Shown here piece after piece: positions 44,617 to 57,751 of a stretch of DNA of 64,000 nt; positions within the stretch are counted from its first letter, which is position 1, and every line of letters starts with the position of its first letter. Below the pieces are notes generated by a model. It was not told where the DNA came from. It ran no database searches and saw only the letters and a program-made list of their open reading frames with translations. The DNA lies in NCBI GenBank assembly GCA_018340375.1, contig JAFFJZ010000006.1, forward strand, positions 20,094,001 to 20,158,000, in the 5' to 3' direction. Both the position numbers and the translations under genes were made by a program. This stretch comes from Gonatopus flavifemur (Eukaryota > Arthropoda > Insecta > Hymenoptera > Dryinidae).

Positions 44617-44840
44617 CACTGTGGAAAAAGCGGTGTCGAAACGGTGTCAGAATTCACACAGAATCAACACCACGCGGGTTCTATAAGAACCCACCCCAAA
44701 ATCTGTATCGAAATAACACCAAACAGTGTCAGCATGACACTTTATGGTGTGAGAATGATAACACCATGTGGTGTTGAAAGAACACTATTTGGTGTGAATG
44801 TTGCCAACACCGCCAATTTTTCTGCAGCCAAAATGCAATA
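44617..44840 (+). mobile_element. Second CACTG...GGTGTC element, right end eroded
   Basis: CACTGTGGAAAAAGCGGTGT is followed by GAAACGGTGTCAGAATT and CACACAGAATCAACACCACG, colinear with the minus strand of 43970-44170. TA precedes it. The right end near 44840 (CCAATTTTTCTGCAG) has lost the GTG terminus. Confidence 0.65.
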
Positions 44841-45726
44841 ATATTCCGCATGAGAAAACGTTTTTTAAGACTTTGTTCTTAAGATATGAGCATTTTTAAT
44901 AACAATTTAAAGTTGCTGATTTCCGATTGGCTAAAACCCAAGAAATTTCAAGATGAAAAATAACAGGGTAGTTCAATTTTTTCCCAGGAATCCGCCGTGT
45001 TCCAATTTAGCGAATGGTGTCAAGTTCGAGTATAAAGCACACAACGCTTTTAAGCGATTTGGATTTGAAAAATAACCTGAAAATGCTCATATCTCAAAAA
45101 CAAAGGCAAACAAAATTGTTTTCATGCCGAATATGCCCTTAAAATATAATCCACTCGACTCGAGTCACCCTGTACATCCAATTCGATCAAAACTCCGACT
45201 AAATTAACACCCAATCTACACTCAATTCTACCGACCATACACGAGGAATTCATCACTGGTGAAAATTAAGCCAGATGGAGCGTAAAAACGTTTCAATTTC
45301 TGTTTCTTTCGTGCTAGGATACTGTTTCATTTACTCTTTTGCGTCGCTCCATACGCTCGATTTCCCCTCGGAATGCGAATGTCAGACAAAGCACTGAATT
45401 ACACTTAGTGCACACTCACAAAGCCCGTACAAATTTTCGATTGGGATACAGGTACACTGGATTTCCACTTAATTCACATTATTCCATCCACACTCGATCT
45501 CTACCGATCGCACACCAAGAAGAATGCAAGAAATCAAGAATATACACTCGATTCCAATTGGTTTACACCGAGGGATTTCGCATCATAATTGACACCAGAA
45601 TCACACGAAAAACAAGAGAATATAAGGACGCCGATTGAATTGAAAACGAAGTCCTCTTCGGGAGAAATTGTTATAAAAGATTATAAAAGAGAATTAGGTG
45701 CTCTTTGTGGGTCGATTTATTGCTCT

Positions 45727-46835
45727 CCCTGATAAAAATGTTGCACCCTGTGGAAACCGTGATTATTTGGTGTATTTTGTGAATTTTTTACACCGTATTT
45801 TACACCGTGGTTGATTCAACATCGTGGTTTTCTGGTGTATTTGTTAATTTTTAACACTATAACTACACCAAAAACCAGTTTTACCCATTTTACATCAAGC
45901 GATCAGTCTGAATATTCTCAGTTGGAGCACAGTTACACCGAATTCACAAATACACTGTGTCTTCATGGAAAAGTACCAAAATACCACTGATTTTCCACGG
46001 GATTTGCACTGACACTGAATTTACACCACAAAAACGCAATGTAACATTTTTATTAGAGTAATTTTCAATCGAAACACGAATACACCGAGTGGGATAGCCT
46101 TCGGTGTGTTTTCAGTAAAAATTCAGTGTCAATTCGGTGGAGACTCGGTGTATCGGTATCCAACTACAAAATACCGGGGGTTGTTCTTCAGGGTAAACTG
46201 GGTGAGGAGGTAGCTTTCGGTGTATCGTGGGTGTAGTAATTTTATACAATATTGATAAAGACTACAGATAAAAATCTGATATAAAATATCGTGCATCATC
46301 GCGTAGTTGTAAATTCGATGTGGATAGGTTGATTAGAAGTTTCTTCGGTGTACAGCGAGTGAAATAGCTTCTGGTGTACTTTCAGTGAATATTGGGTGTC
46401 AATTCGATGGAACCTTCGTGCATCCGACGACAAAATACTGGAGGTTGTTTCTTACCCCAATGAGAATGTTACACCATGTTTTTTTGTGTACATTCGGAGA
46501 CGGTGCAAATCCAGTTGGGAATCAGTGGTATTTTGTTATTTCCTCATTAAAACACGATGTATTTATGGATTTCTTAGTAGGAAAAATGAGCGTGGATTCG
46601 GTGAAAATTCGGTGTAACTACTCCAACTTGGAATATTCAGTGTGATCGCTTGATGTAAAACGGGTAAAATTGGTTTTTGATGTAGTTATGGTGTTAAAAA
46701 TGTAAAAATATACCAGAAAACCACGGTGTTGAATCAACCCCGGTGAGATAGCTGTCAGGTGGTACCGTGGATGTAAAATAAGAAATTCACAAAATACACC
46801 AAAAAATCACGGTTTTCACACGGTGCACAGTTGGG
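45727..46835. mobile_element. Long fold-back repeat of GGTGTA and ACACCG words
   Basis: The left arm (45742-45930, GTTGCACCCTGTGGAAACCG, then GTGGTTTTCTGGTGTATTTG and TTACATCAAGCGATCAGTCT) pairs with the right arm (46630-46832, TGATCGCTTGATGTAAAACG to CGGTTTTCACACGGTGCAC). Between them are more GGTGTAT and ACACCGA words. The terminal CCC (45727) and GGG (46833-46835) fit the family, but the flanking dinucleotides differ. Similar words spread from 45130 to 47000 and at 48220-48310, so the outer limits are uncertain. Confidence 0.6.
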
Positions 46836-47013
46836 AATTTTGTGTAAATGTGTTAGAAAATCCGTGTATGATGAATTTTCTGTTAAATATTCAACACAAA
46901 CATGTGTAACTTCTACAGACGCTCCTTGTGTAACCAGGTCTCCACTGATTTATAACACCGATCAACACGATTTTTGGGTTTCACTTCTGAATGTCGAATT
47001 TTGTTTTCTTCTG

Positions 47014-47275
47014 CACTGAGAGAAAAAATTTCCGGGAACAATAAAACATTTAGTTGAATAGTCGCCATAAAATACTTAATTGATTTGAATAAACTTTCAT
47101 TGACTCAATAAAATAACTGTTTCAATTGATGAAATATTTCATAGCATATTAAATATTTGTTTGATTGAATGAATATTTAATCGAGTCAATGAAAGTTTAT
47201 TCAAATCAATTAAGTATTTTATGGCGACTATCCAACTAAATATTTCATTGTTCCCGGAAATTTTTTCTCTCATTG
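47014..47275. mobile_element. 262-bp fold-back MITE, CACTGAGAGAAAAAATTT ends, duplication TG
   Basis: Arms of about 95 bases pair almost perfectly. They include CACTGAGAGAAAAAATTTCC, AGTCGCCATAAAATACTTAA and AATAAACTTTCATTGACTC with their inverses. TG flanks at 47012-47013 and 47276-47277. The high arm identity suggests a recent origin. Confidence 0.9.
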
Positions 47276-50200
47276 TGCGTTACTAATGGCGCTAAAAATA
47301 ATTGTCTGCTTTTGTAGAAACCAGAGCAAGTTTTTGAATTTAAAGAAAAATAACTGATTTTTTCATCATTTCGCTATAGATTACAATCGGAGAAATTTTT
47401 GCTGAACATCGATCGAAGTCTTTTTAATTTAAGAGTAAGGATTAGTAATAGCATACAAATGTAAAATAATATTATACAAAATCTGGTTTTTTTATGTTTG
47501 TATGAACTCTTTCGTATTAAACCCCAAACGTAATCTCCCATCACTTTGAAGCAAACTTCAAAAGCTAAGAATGGATATTTTTGTGTTTTTCGAGGCCTAG
47601 CATGAGAATTTATGCATGAGAATAGAAACCGAGAAGAAAAAATTGTTTTTTGTCGACTTGTCTAATGTAAAATCATTGAAACGAGTGGAGAAAAGTGTGA
47701 AAAATGAGACAAATTTTATTCAACTCAAGATCTGACATGAAAATTGTGTTATTCTCAATTACCAAGGGGAGATCGCCAGGGGTGGGTGCTACTTTTTGAT
47801 GAAAGATCCATATACGCGTAACTTTGGTACTCGTCATTCATTTTGGTTCCAATTCCCATTCTAATGGGGCTTAATTTTCCAGATATGCAAATCTGAAGAT
47901 CGAGTACAAGTTGATATACGCAAAGAAAGTACTCCCATCCAAGTGACGGAGCTTCAACATTTGGTCTCGGCCTTCCGTGTTCAATTCTCATTCAAGACTA
48001 TTTTTTTTAACTTATTCTTATGCATTGTTTTAACATAAACAAAAGTGCGATCTTTGCATTTAATTTAAGTAGAAAAAATCCATAAATTCAGTACTTATTT
48101 TGAATGTCATTTGACAGTACTTATGTGTTGAATTTACACGATTAGAAATTCAATATAGAAACTTAATCGGTTTCCTTTCGTGTCATATTATTGACATCAA
48201 GCTTCGGTTATTAACTCACACAAACACATGATGTTGAATCGGCACAAAAATTTGTGTAGACATGTGGAATGCGTTGAACTTAACACAAAATTTCCAACTG
48301 GGTGCAACATTTCCGTCAGAGGAAGCAATAAATCGGCCCACAAAGAGCACTTGAGCAATCTTCTCCACCGAAAGTTATTCAATTTTCATTGTACTGATTT
48401 GGCTGTGCTCGATTCAAATGGTTTTCAATTCAATCGGCATCCTTGTATTCTTTTGTTACAAAAATTGAATGTTCTTCAATCGTTCATGCGTTATCGCATT
48501 ATATGACGAACATAAAATTTCTTGGATTAAAATTCACTCTCAAAGAATTCTCGTTCCTGAAAGGAATCGAATCTAGAAGAATCATAACAAAAATTGTTCT
48601 CCGAGCGTGATTTTTTTGGGTTTCGGTTAGTCATCGTTTCACATTTTCCAATATTTCTGTAATTTCCGATAGACCACGATACACTTTGGCCTCATTCCCT
48701 TTGGTCTCTGTAATTCCAAATAGCAACCTCAAATTACTTTGGATCATCTTCCTATCCCTATTGAAACAATTATCCCGGATAACACAGGGATGGTTGTAGA
48801 AATCAACGATGAGAGTTTCTCACGAGCCAAGGGCAACAACGTCACATTATTAGGGGAACAAAGAACTTAACGGTGATAATAATGGTATCAATTCCGAAAC
48901 CTATTATTAGGAGCAAGAATAGGAAATTGTTCCATGAAAATGTGGAGCCTAGAAAACTTCGAAATACATGATTCCCCCGAAAAACAAAAGAAAAAAGAAA
49001 GAAACCTAATGAAAGAGGACGAGATTCGCGGCATTTCACCCTCAACCGCAGGGTGGCAATTAAAAAAAAAATATATAATCATCATCGCTTACATAAATTG
49101 GATAATTTTCTATTACGGGGGATAATGATTTGCATTTGAATTGATAAAAAGGAAAACAAACAAAAAGGAATATCTTCACTTTGTGCAAGGTTGTATTTAA
49201 CGCTGACAGATGGATAGAAGGTGCTACTGATGAACGAGTTCTTCGTTTTCTCTTTCTCCCTTCCTCATTCTTTCTCGCTTCTGTCTTTCCCTTCCTCCAC
49301 CTCTCTTAATGATAGGAATGGAAGAGTGTGAAAGAGGACGAAGAAGAAAGAAGGAAAGAAAAGAAGAGGGTGGCCAAACGAGTGGCCAAATGTAATTTAA
49401 AGAAGGAGCGAACTTCATTCCTCCCTTCCCACCCTCGACCGTCTCTAGGCAACGACGAGCGAAGGAGCCGGAAAGTTCAGTCCGGTTTACAATTCAGCCC
49501 ACATAGAACCAACCGAACCACCCTCTTTCACTTCAACCGCCTTTACTTTATCTCCAGCGAAACTGTGTTCTCTCTAACGTTACCACCTTTTCGTCGTATA
49601 TAAAACCAATTTGACTCTTCAACTTGAACTGATAATGATAATAATAATCATAATGACGATAATAATAATGATATCGTAGAGAGGAAGGTCCGGGATAATT
49701 GTAAAAACGATTCATTTTCTCCCGATTGTCAAAGGGAAAACGATTACCGATATGAAAATGATGTATTTGTAAAAGTAGATTTTTAAGCGAGAGGAGAGAA
49801 AAAGAAAGGAATCGATTGAGAAATTGAGAGATTGAGATGATGCGGTGGATGAGGCGGTGGGTTTCCCTTCGTCTCGCCCTGATAAAATCCTTTGGAGTTT
49901 TCTTTGATTGGCCTTCAGAAATTTATGTTCCCGAGGATAGTCATTTTCGAGGGAATCTGGGCTGCTTTTTCATTATTTTCGAAAGGATATTTTGGTCCGT
50001 TCGGTGATCAGGACAAAACGTGTTACACGTTTAACACGGATATGGGAATTCATACGATTTTCTAGTTTTATCAAGAAATCTCATAGTACTTCTTATATAC
50101 GCCCTCGAGCTCTGAATCATCGAATTTCTACATCTTGAATCCTAAAACCTTTCTCTTGAAACTTTTAAAATTACAACCTGCCAACTCCACAAATTTAACT

Positions 50201-50668
50201 CTTTGGTCTTGGAAACTTTAACCTACCGAACATTGATTTCAAAACTTTGAACTTCAAGTTCTTACCATAAGCGGATCGAGGAACCTTGCGTTTGAGTTCC
50301 GTCTCTTCGAAAATCAAGAATTATCAAATCTGTTAAGCTTTCGAATTTGTAAACTCACGTGGATCATTGGTTTTCAAGCGTTTCGAATGGGGCTTCTGAG
50401 CTACGAATTTGTAGACTGTTGAATAAGAAATTTCAATCCCATAAAATATTGAGGGTCTATTCTTTATTAACTCAACTTTCAGTGAATTTGGAATTAATGT
50501 GACAGAGAATTCAAAATCCCCAGGTCTTGGCTCGACTAAAAATTTAAGACTGGGACGCCTTAACTTTGAGAGTTTAATTACAGGGACCTCTTATGGGATC
50601 CATGTTATTCCAGTAAGGTAAACAAAGGGAAACAAAGATTGCATCCAAAATTTTTAATCACCCTGCTA
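47276..50668. other. Mostly single-copy DNA, no recognised gene
   Basis: Purine- and pyrimidine-rich tracts lie at 48975-49010 and 49230-49400, and ATA/ATG tracts at 49630-49675. Positions 48220-48310 carry ACACAAAATTTCCAACTGGG words linked to the 45.7-46.8 kb repeat. No coding exon with splice support was found. Confidence 0.4.
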
Positions 50669-50994
50669 CATTGTAAAAAGTCTGACCAAAAGTGGCTGTA
50701 TCTTACTTGAAAACTTGACTGAAATTCAGGCATTACAGGCAGGGGATACCAGCGCCGGGGCATTAGCCAAATTTATTCCGACATTTTATTCGAAAATGAA
50801 ACAATAAAATCTAAATATCGCTCTATACAGACCTTCTTGAATTGATAAAGTTGTTCCGTATAGAGCGATATTATGATTTTTTCGCTTCATTTTAGGATAA
50901 AATGTCAGAAAAAATTTGGCTAATGTTCCGGCGCTGGTAACCCCTTAAAATAAGCCGATATTAAGGTTGAAAGTAAGTTTTACTTTTTACTGTG
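50669..50994. mobile_element. CANTGTAAAAAGT-type element hosting a fold-back
   Basis: CATTGTAAAAAGTCTGACC faces the inverse of TTTTACTTTTTACTGTG. Flanks are TA and TG. The fold-back at 50742-50944 occupies most of it. Without that it would be about 120 bp. Confidence 0.5.
50742..50944. mobile_element. 203-bp fold-back MITE, GGGGNTACCAGCGCCGG ends
   Basis: GGGGATACCAGCGCCGGGGC faces the inverse of GTTCCGGCGCTGGTAACCCC, with long arms including AATATCGCTCTATACAGA and its inverse. No clear flanking duplication was found. Confidence 0.8.
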
Positions 50995-51879
50995 TGAAAA
51001 TGCCATACAGAACCAAGCAAAAAATTGTTATCAGGCTTTGAATGATCCGGTTGAAACCTGACAAACTTTATCACCGGTTTCATCCGCACAGCCTGTCAAA
51101 ACCTAACAGAGATATGTTTCTCACTTTTTGACCGAATTTTATGTGGTGAAAACCGTTCAAAGCTCAACAACAACAACAATTTTTACCCCGGTTCTGCCTA
51201 GCATTTTCAGCAAAGCGCGGGCCCAAAGATATCCCGAGGACCCAAGCTTCGATAAACGATATTTCTCATCTCAATATGGAGGTTAGATTTTACATTTGCA
51301 TGTAGCAATCGACTTCCCTGGTGGAAAAAATCGGATGAGAATTCATACAAAACCCCGATAGACCGTTATCTGCGCGTGAGTACAGGTATCGCCTAGTATA
51401 GGTGTACAACGGAGCCTACCCTGGCCCAAGACTGGGCCGAAGTGGGTTCGAAATTCACCCACGTTAGAGATTCTTTATCTAATTCTATTCGGATCCGATC
51501 CACATTTTGGGACTGGATTTTATTTGGAATCTCGAATGAAAAATTCCCAGTAACCGGTAATTACATCTCACAAATTCCACTCACAGGTTTCCGGTGTTGC
51601 TGCTTCCGAACATTATATTACAAAATTGAAATTTCCATCTCGGGAGATTCTGGAAACATTAACCCTTCCCGACACAAACCTATATTCGTGGTGATGTGTT
51701 CTACGACCTTTTACGGTACTTCAGAGGCGAATCAACTCAATTGGCACCATTTTTTCCCATTTGGTAATGCATTTACTAGAACTTTATCAGGGGTGAAGTT
51801 AATGTAAATGATCGATTCATATTCTACAGTTACAAACGCATTAAAAACATCGTCCCGTGTATGGACTAAGTGTCGGAAA
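50995..51879. other. Repeat fragments, no gene
   Basis: It contains AAAACCTGACA/CCGGTTTCA words (51020-51130), an isolated left end CCCTGGTGGAAAAAATCGG at 51318 and a TGGGCC-family fragment at 51405-51460. The open frame at 51442-51807 begins in that fragment and is not recognised as protein. Confidence 0.35.
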
Positions 51880-52520
51880 GGGTTAAAATCCTGAAGATAC
51901 CTCAATAAACATGAATGTCTTGAAGATACATTTAAGATATCTTCACAAAGAAGATATCTACAAGATTCATCAAAATGATATCTTGAATTCAAGAAATGAA
52001 ATTGGGATATCGAATTTGAGATGGACACAAAATGTCTTGAAAACATCTCAACTGAGATATCTTTGTGATACATCTCAAAAATCTCTCCCGGATATCTTGA
52101 AGTGATGGAATCGAGAGATGTCTTCGACAAGATCCTTGAAAAAGACACCAGTTCCATACATTCACAATGGCATCCTTAAAATGTATCGTGAAGATGTCTT
52201 GAAGATAAATTTGAGAAATGGAATCAGGATACCGAATTTGGGATGGATAAAAGATGTCTTCGAAAAATCTTAATCAAGATATCTGAAATTTATGAATCAA
52301 AATATATCCCACTAGATATCTGAAAGGTACAACGGTTTTATATCTTCACAAAGATGTTTGAAAAATGAATCATAAAGATACCTTGGAGATAACTTTGGAA
52401 AATGAAATGTTAAATGGATACAAGATGTTTCGAGAACATCTTGATTCAGATATCTCCGGAATACATCTCAAAGATATCTTTTAGAAAAAGAAAAAGATCC
52501 TGTACGATATTAGATGGAAC
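51880..52520. repeat. Degenerate AAGATATCTT word array
   Basis: Palindromic words such as AAGATATCTT, TTGAAGATA and GAGATATCTT recur at short intervals with ACATCTCAA spacers. The same words recur at 52795-52945, 56150-56248, 57690-57745 and most of 58.9-60.8 kb. No complete ends were identified. Confidence 0.65.
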
Positions 52521-53011
52521 ATTTGATTCATTTCTCGAAAATTCCTGACCTTTTCATGGATTACATTCCGAGGAGTTTTACACAAACGAAAATCATATCA
52601 AGTGTATCACGTTATGAGCATAAGTCATAATAAGCCTCTACATAACCATAAGGCGCGTTATCTTAAGCTGTTCAGACCGATTCTTTATAGGTAGGTGATA
52701 ATCCCTTCCGAGGGATAAAAATTTCTCAGACAGGAAAAGCATATCTCAAATACTGACCGATAGGGAGTACAGTAAAATTCTGGGAAGAATCTTTTTTCCA
52801 TGTTCTTTGAAAAATATTATCCGATTACGTTGCATAAGATATCTTCTATGTATTTTTAAGATAACTTTACGAAAAAATCTCAAGATATCCCAAGATCCAT
52901 TCATGTATCTCAAAGATATGTGTTCAAGATATCTTTTTGTTCATAACTTTGCAACAAGAAATCGTATGTGAGTAGTCAATAGCCTATTCTGGAGGGTGAG
53001 AGTAGTATTAA

Positions 53012-53266
53012 CCCTCTGGGGATACACTGCGTCAGTTTGACTCCAGTGTTTTTTGATCGCTCATATCTCGGCTTTGAGACATCGTAGCGCAATGTTTTTT
53101 TTTTAGATTCATCGTTGTAGTCTGCAGAATGGGAATCCGAAACCCGCTTTGCTTACAGTTGGTAGTTTTTTTTAATATTCAAAGAAATGTCCAGGTACTT
53201 TTTCAGAGATATACAACTTTTCGAAATGAAAGATGGGTTATTTTGCCCCAGTGTATCCCCAGAAGG
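53012..53266. mobile_element. piggyBac-like MITE, copy 2
   Basis: TTAA (53008-53011) is followed by CCCTCTGGGGATACACTG. The right end is CAGTGTATCCCCAGAAGG followed by TTGA, a one-base decay of TTAA. It is an inverted relative of 24644-24921, sharing TTTTAATATTCAAAGAAATG and TCTGCAGAATGGGAATCCGA-type sequence. Confidence 0.8.
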
Positions 53267-53270
53267 TTGA

Positions 53271-56149
53271 ATGATGAAATTACAAAGAAAGACATCGCAT
53301 ATCTGAAAATCCTGACATCCTGGCCCAATTCTAACTTGAAAAATCTATGCAATCCGGTTGTATTGTATTGCCCTTTGATGACCTGGTTAATCCTCCCTGA
53401 CAGCATTTAAATCATCTAATCCCTCTCAATCCTCCCAAAGACCCGTCCCCCGCCCATTCCCGTACAACCTCTCCAGATATTTATCTTCATAGCGTGAAAC
53501 ACCGAATTCCCAGCCGCAACTGTCATTTTGTTTCTATTTCAACCTTTCCTCATGAAATTTCATTTCCAAACAACTAGATTCTGGTACGTTGGGTTGTTAC
53601 ACCTTCCATATCAATGAGACGTCCTATCAAAAATTCAAATATCAGTCGGATCTCCCCTTTATATTTCCCTCCCTCCCCACCTCATCAATTCCGAGTTCAA
53701 AATTTTATAGATATGATTGATCGAAAGGATGAGGAGACGCTACGATAACTCTCGTACTTTAACGACACGACGTCTCGAATGAAGTCTCCCGATTTCTTAT
53801 TTACTCTTCAATTCCGTAAACGAAAGAGGAAAAGAGAGGGCGACTAATTTCACAGGTGAGATGCCCTCCTCTTCCCGTGTCCTCTTCGCTATAATAATTT
53901 GAAGCTTCCGACCCATCGTGGGAACACGTGGCATGAATTATTGATAACTTTGTGGAAAATTATTCTAACGATCTTGAGGCGACTCAGCGGTTTGTATGCA
54001 AAGACAGGAAGATAGAAGAAGCGGAAAAAGGAGACTCTCTCCGTCGGGAGAACGGCTTCGAGCACGAGGATAATGACTACGAAACGGAATACGGCTTCTA
54101 TCGATTTGTATGGGAACAAAAATTTGCTGAGAAAGAATTTTCCTGTAACTCGAATTCGTATTTGTCGGGGAGAAGGGGAGGGGGGGGTACAGAGAGAGAG
54201 GAAAGAAAGGAGTTACAAGGGAGTTCCTTGATGCTTCTTCTTCTTCTTCTTCTACTTCTTCTTATCCCTGATGCGGGGAAGCCACAGAGTTGTGTGTATG
54301 AAATGTATTTTATTCTTTTTCCATGGTATTTGATTATCATCGTTGTCATCGAATGACATACGTTAACCGAGTATTCCTCTCCTCGTTTGTATGCAACGTT
54401 GATGCATAATAATAATTATTCGGGGTGAGGAATTGACGATAATGAAATGACGTAACGAAGGGAAATCGTAACGCGTGGAACCAATCACTATCATCCCGCT
54501 ATATACGTCCAATCCAAGTCGATTATTATTCCAACGATTAATAACATCCCCTGGCATTCGTTGATCGAGTTTTCAGAAAATTTTACACCCAAACGAGATA
54601 ATTTCTGCATATATAACAACTCCTCGTGTATAAACTTCTTCGGAATATTTTCTCTTCGGTTTTATCGTTGCATCTCCTGCAACGTTTGTTTTATTATTAT
54701 CCGTAAAATCCGTAACTACTGTGAGAAAAAAGATAAAACGTTGACGCGTTGCACTTTAAATCACCACTCCAATTACATTTTGGAGCTCTCAAATCAGATC
54801 TCGTTTTGACGTAGTTTGGCTCTTTGTTAACGCGCGTACTTCGAATGGAATGACCAGAATGGAACAGTCCAGATTGAGATTCGAATTTCATTATTATTTT
54901 CATAAATGTGATAGAAATATCTGAAGGGTCTGTATAGTTAGTCTGTTGTCTGTTTTCCAAGGATTTAGAATGTAGATGTCTTATATATGGTTCTTCGGGT
55001 TCGAATTGGGAGATACGTGGGAGAGTGTGTGTATATTCGTACGGAGAGTAAGTATACAGTAATAATAGGCTTTCGATATGTGGGGTTATTATATCTCAAT
55101 ATGTTCTCTTTGTATTGTTCCTTTCATTCCTCTTAATCTTCCTCAGATTACGGCGTTTTCTGCATTCATACAAATAGCTGTTAGCGAGGGTAGACGGTAA
55201 AGCCTAATATTCAAATTGCGGCAATTTGCAGTAGGTGATAAAGGTAACATAGTGGTTGCCAGTCTGGTATCACCTCACCCCTACTATTCTCTCGAAACCT
55301 CTACTACGAGCGAACTCACATTGAGGTGCTAAGCTCCTAAATAGCTTCCCCATTCGGTGAATTGAGAGAAGAGAGAGAGAGAAAGAGAGAGGAGGATGAA
55401 ACAGCCCGTTACCAACCTCTCTCCCTGAAACTGGTGAATTTGGTTCATCCACAAGATTTCCGAGGATTCCTACCATAATTCCTTCAGAAACAGATTGCAT
55501 TCTTTGGTATTTCAATAATTATATATCATTTTGGTTAATTGAATGTGCAAATTATTCCAACAGTTTCATCAACTTGTTTCTTTGTATTTCTAATTAAGCA
55601 ATAGAGTTGTTCGATGATAAAAAAAAAAGCATCGATTATTATTAGATCCACAGTGCTAAATTTCCAGGAAATAATTCAGGAAAACCTGGGAAGTGAGTTT
55701 GAAACATCTTCGACGTAGAGAAGGAAGGAGAAATTCACTGTGACAGCAAACTATTTGTTGTCACAGAAAACTTGTCAACTAGGACAGCGATTTTTTAACC
55801 TGTGGCAGGAAAAAATGTTTTCTCCATCAGCAAATTCTGGTATCATATACGGAATAGCAAACAAATTTTCCTGAGGAAGTGAACATTTTTCGCTGCCATA
55901 AGCGCACAAAATTGATGTCACAGCAAAGAATGTGCCAATACACAACGGACGGAGCTTCAATCCGGAAGCTCGGTTCTCTCAACGTCTGACTTTCGTGATA
56001 TTTGGCAAAAAATCGCGAACCCCGCGACGATTCACAAACAGTTCTGAATTGAAAAAAAAATAAATACGTCACACGAAATCTGTAACTCATCCGAGCTACA
56101 GATCAAAACGACGAATAAAAATCTTCGATTGTAAAAGCTTGTTACGTCC
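53271..56149. other. Mostly single-copy DNA with simple repeats, no recognised gene
   Basis: A CTT/TTC tract lies at 54235-54265, G-rich sequence at 54170-54190 and an AG tract at 55364-55392. Positions 55730-55945 carry GTGACAGCAAAC and GTCACAGCAAAG words like those at 39350-39400. Open frames follow low-complexity tracts. Confidence 0.4.
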
Positions 56150-56249
56150 CAATAAACGGAAAGATATTTGTAAGATATCTGGATGGATTTTGAGATATCT
56201 CAATGTTTTTTCGTGAAGTTATCTTTGAGATACATAAAAGATGTCTCAA

Positions 56250-56998
56250 CCCATGTGTGTATGGACCAATCGTCCAATGATGGACCAAGCCTAGCAGCAG
56301 AACTGCCGAGACTTGTCTTGAACAATTGACCAAACTTGGCCCAGGCTTGGGAATGATAAGATCAGGACAAGCTTAGGCCAACGGTTGTGTCAGGCCCGGT
56401 CCAATTCATTTACCAAGCATCAACCAATGAAAAAAGTAATTGATTCATATTTCAGTTCGTGACTTTCTCCCTCGGAATACCGTACATGAATTATCTTACA
56501 ACGATAGAAAAAATGTGACAAGACTGGGACAAGCTTGTATGATCATTGGAAAATTGGCGTTCTTTGATATTTCAATCAATTTTCATTCTATTGTTGAATT
56601 ATGCTCAAACTAATTAGTTCGAACTACAGTGTGTAGGATTAATTATGGCAGGAAGATCGAGCCAGCCCTGACCCGATGGTTATCCCCAAGTCTCCACAGC
56701 CATTGTAAATTCAAAATTCAGTCAATATTTATAACCATTGTGCCACTCATGTGGGCAATATTGGCACAATTGTTCTCAACCAATGCTCGATTTTGACACT
56801 TGTGCCAAGCTTGTACCGAATCTAGTGAAGATTTCAACAATATTAACAAATGTACGATGACTGACTATTCATTGGGAACAACGAGACAATCATGGAACAA
56901 CGTTGGGCCAATTGTTCTTGAGGGAGGTTTGTTTCTGACACATGTGCCAACCTTGGGACAAGCTTGGGTTTTTTCAGTCTTGGCAATACCTGCATGGG
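56250..56998 (+). mobile_element. 749-bp CCCATG-type element, duplication AA
   Basis: The left end CCCATGTGTGTATGGACC and the right end GGCAATACCTGCATGGG share the inverted word CCCATGNNNGTAT. AA flanks at 56248-56249 and 56999-57000. The interior repeats AAGCTTGGCCCAGG and TTGGGACAAGCTTG words. This uninterrupted copy is the reference for the copies at 1-154 and 31362-33185. Confidence 0.85.
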
Positions 56999-57114
56999 AA
57001 GCAACATAATCGGATAACTTGAGGGGGGAAATACAAGCAAATGTAGCTTTCTCTTAGAATTTATTACAATTCATTGGTTGGAGATAAAATGATGAAATGA
57101 AATACACCTCGAGA

Positions 57115-57610
57115 TATACGTTCAACACTATCTTTACAATTTTCTTTCAATTTGTCAGGACAAACATATTTCTAAATGGCGGAGATACGAGTTGGTACCT
57201 CGTTTTTGCGCCGTGCAACCTACAGGTCTCCATTTTCATCTAAAATCCAAAAACCAAAATTCTATCGTCAAAGTATATCAAAGCGCACAACTTGATGGAG
57301 AGAAAAACAAAGAATAAAATTAATTGACATTGCTTTTTTTAGTTTTCAAATTAAAAACAAAAGTGTCCCTTTTCAAAACGCTTCTGAATTTTCAATTTTC
57401 CTTTTTCATTCGTTTTGACTCTGTCAAATTGTTTGTTTCCACATATTCTAACGATAGAATTTTGGTTTTGAGAAAAAAAATTGAGGCCTGTAGGCTGCAT
57501 GGCGCAAAAACGAGGGACAAAGTTCTAGCAGCTGTAGCTCCGCCTTTTTTGAATAATTTTTGTCTTAACAAAATTATAAAGATAGTTTGAAACGTAGACT
57601 TCGAGATGTG
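57115..57610. mobile_element. Fold-back repeat with GCGCCNTGCANCCTACAGG arms
   Basis: TTTTTGCGCCGTGCAACCTA then CAGGTCTCC pairs with GGCCTGTAGGCTGCATGGCG then CAAAAACG. The outer arms around ACATCTCGA-type ends (CTCGAGATATACGTT and ACGTAGACTTCGAGATGTG) pair more loosely. It has an AT-rich loop and is non-coding. Confidence 0.65.
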
Positions 57611-57751
57611 CGTTGTCTCATCAATGGATCCTCAGCCAATTTTTCGTAATGAATTGAAAGACGGTACGTTTATATGTGTTTTCCACCTTGAAGAGGTCCT
57701 TTGAGATATCTTTTAAGAATCTTTCGCAGGATGGAATTAAGATCATCGTAA

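Noticed and set aside
53952..54356. 134-codon frame with a poly-leucine stretch
   Set aside because: The leucine run comes from a CTT microsatellite, and the rest is low complexity.
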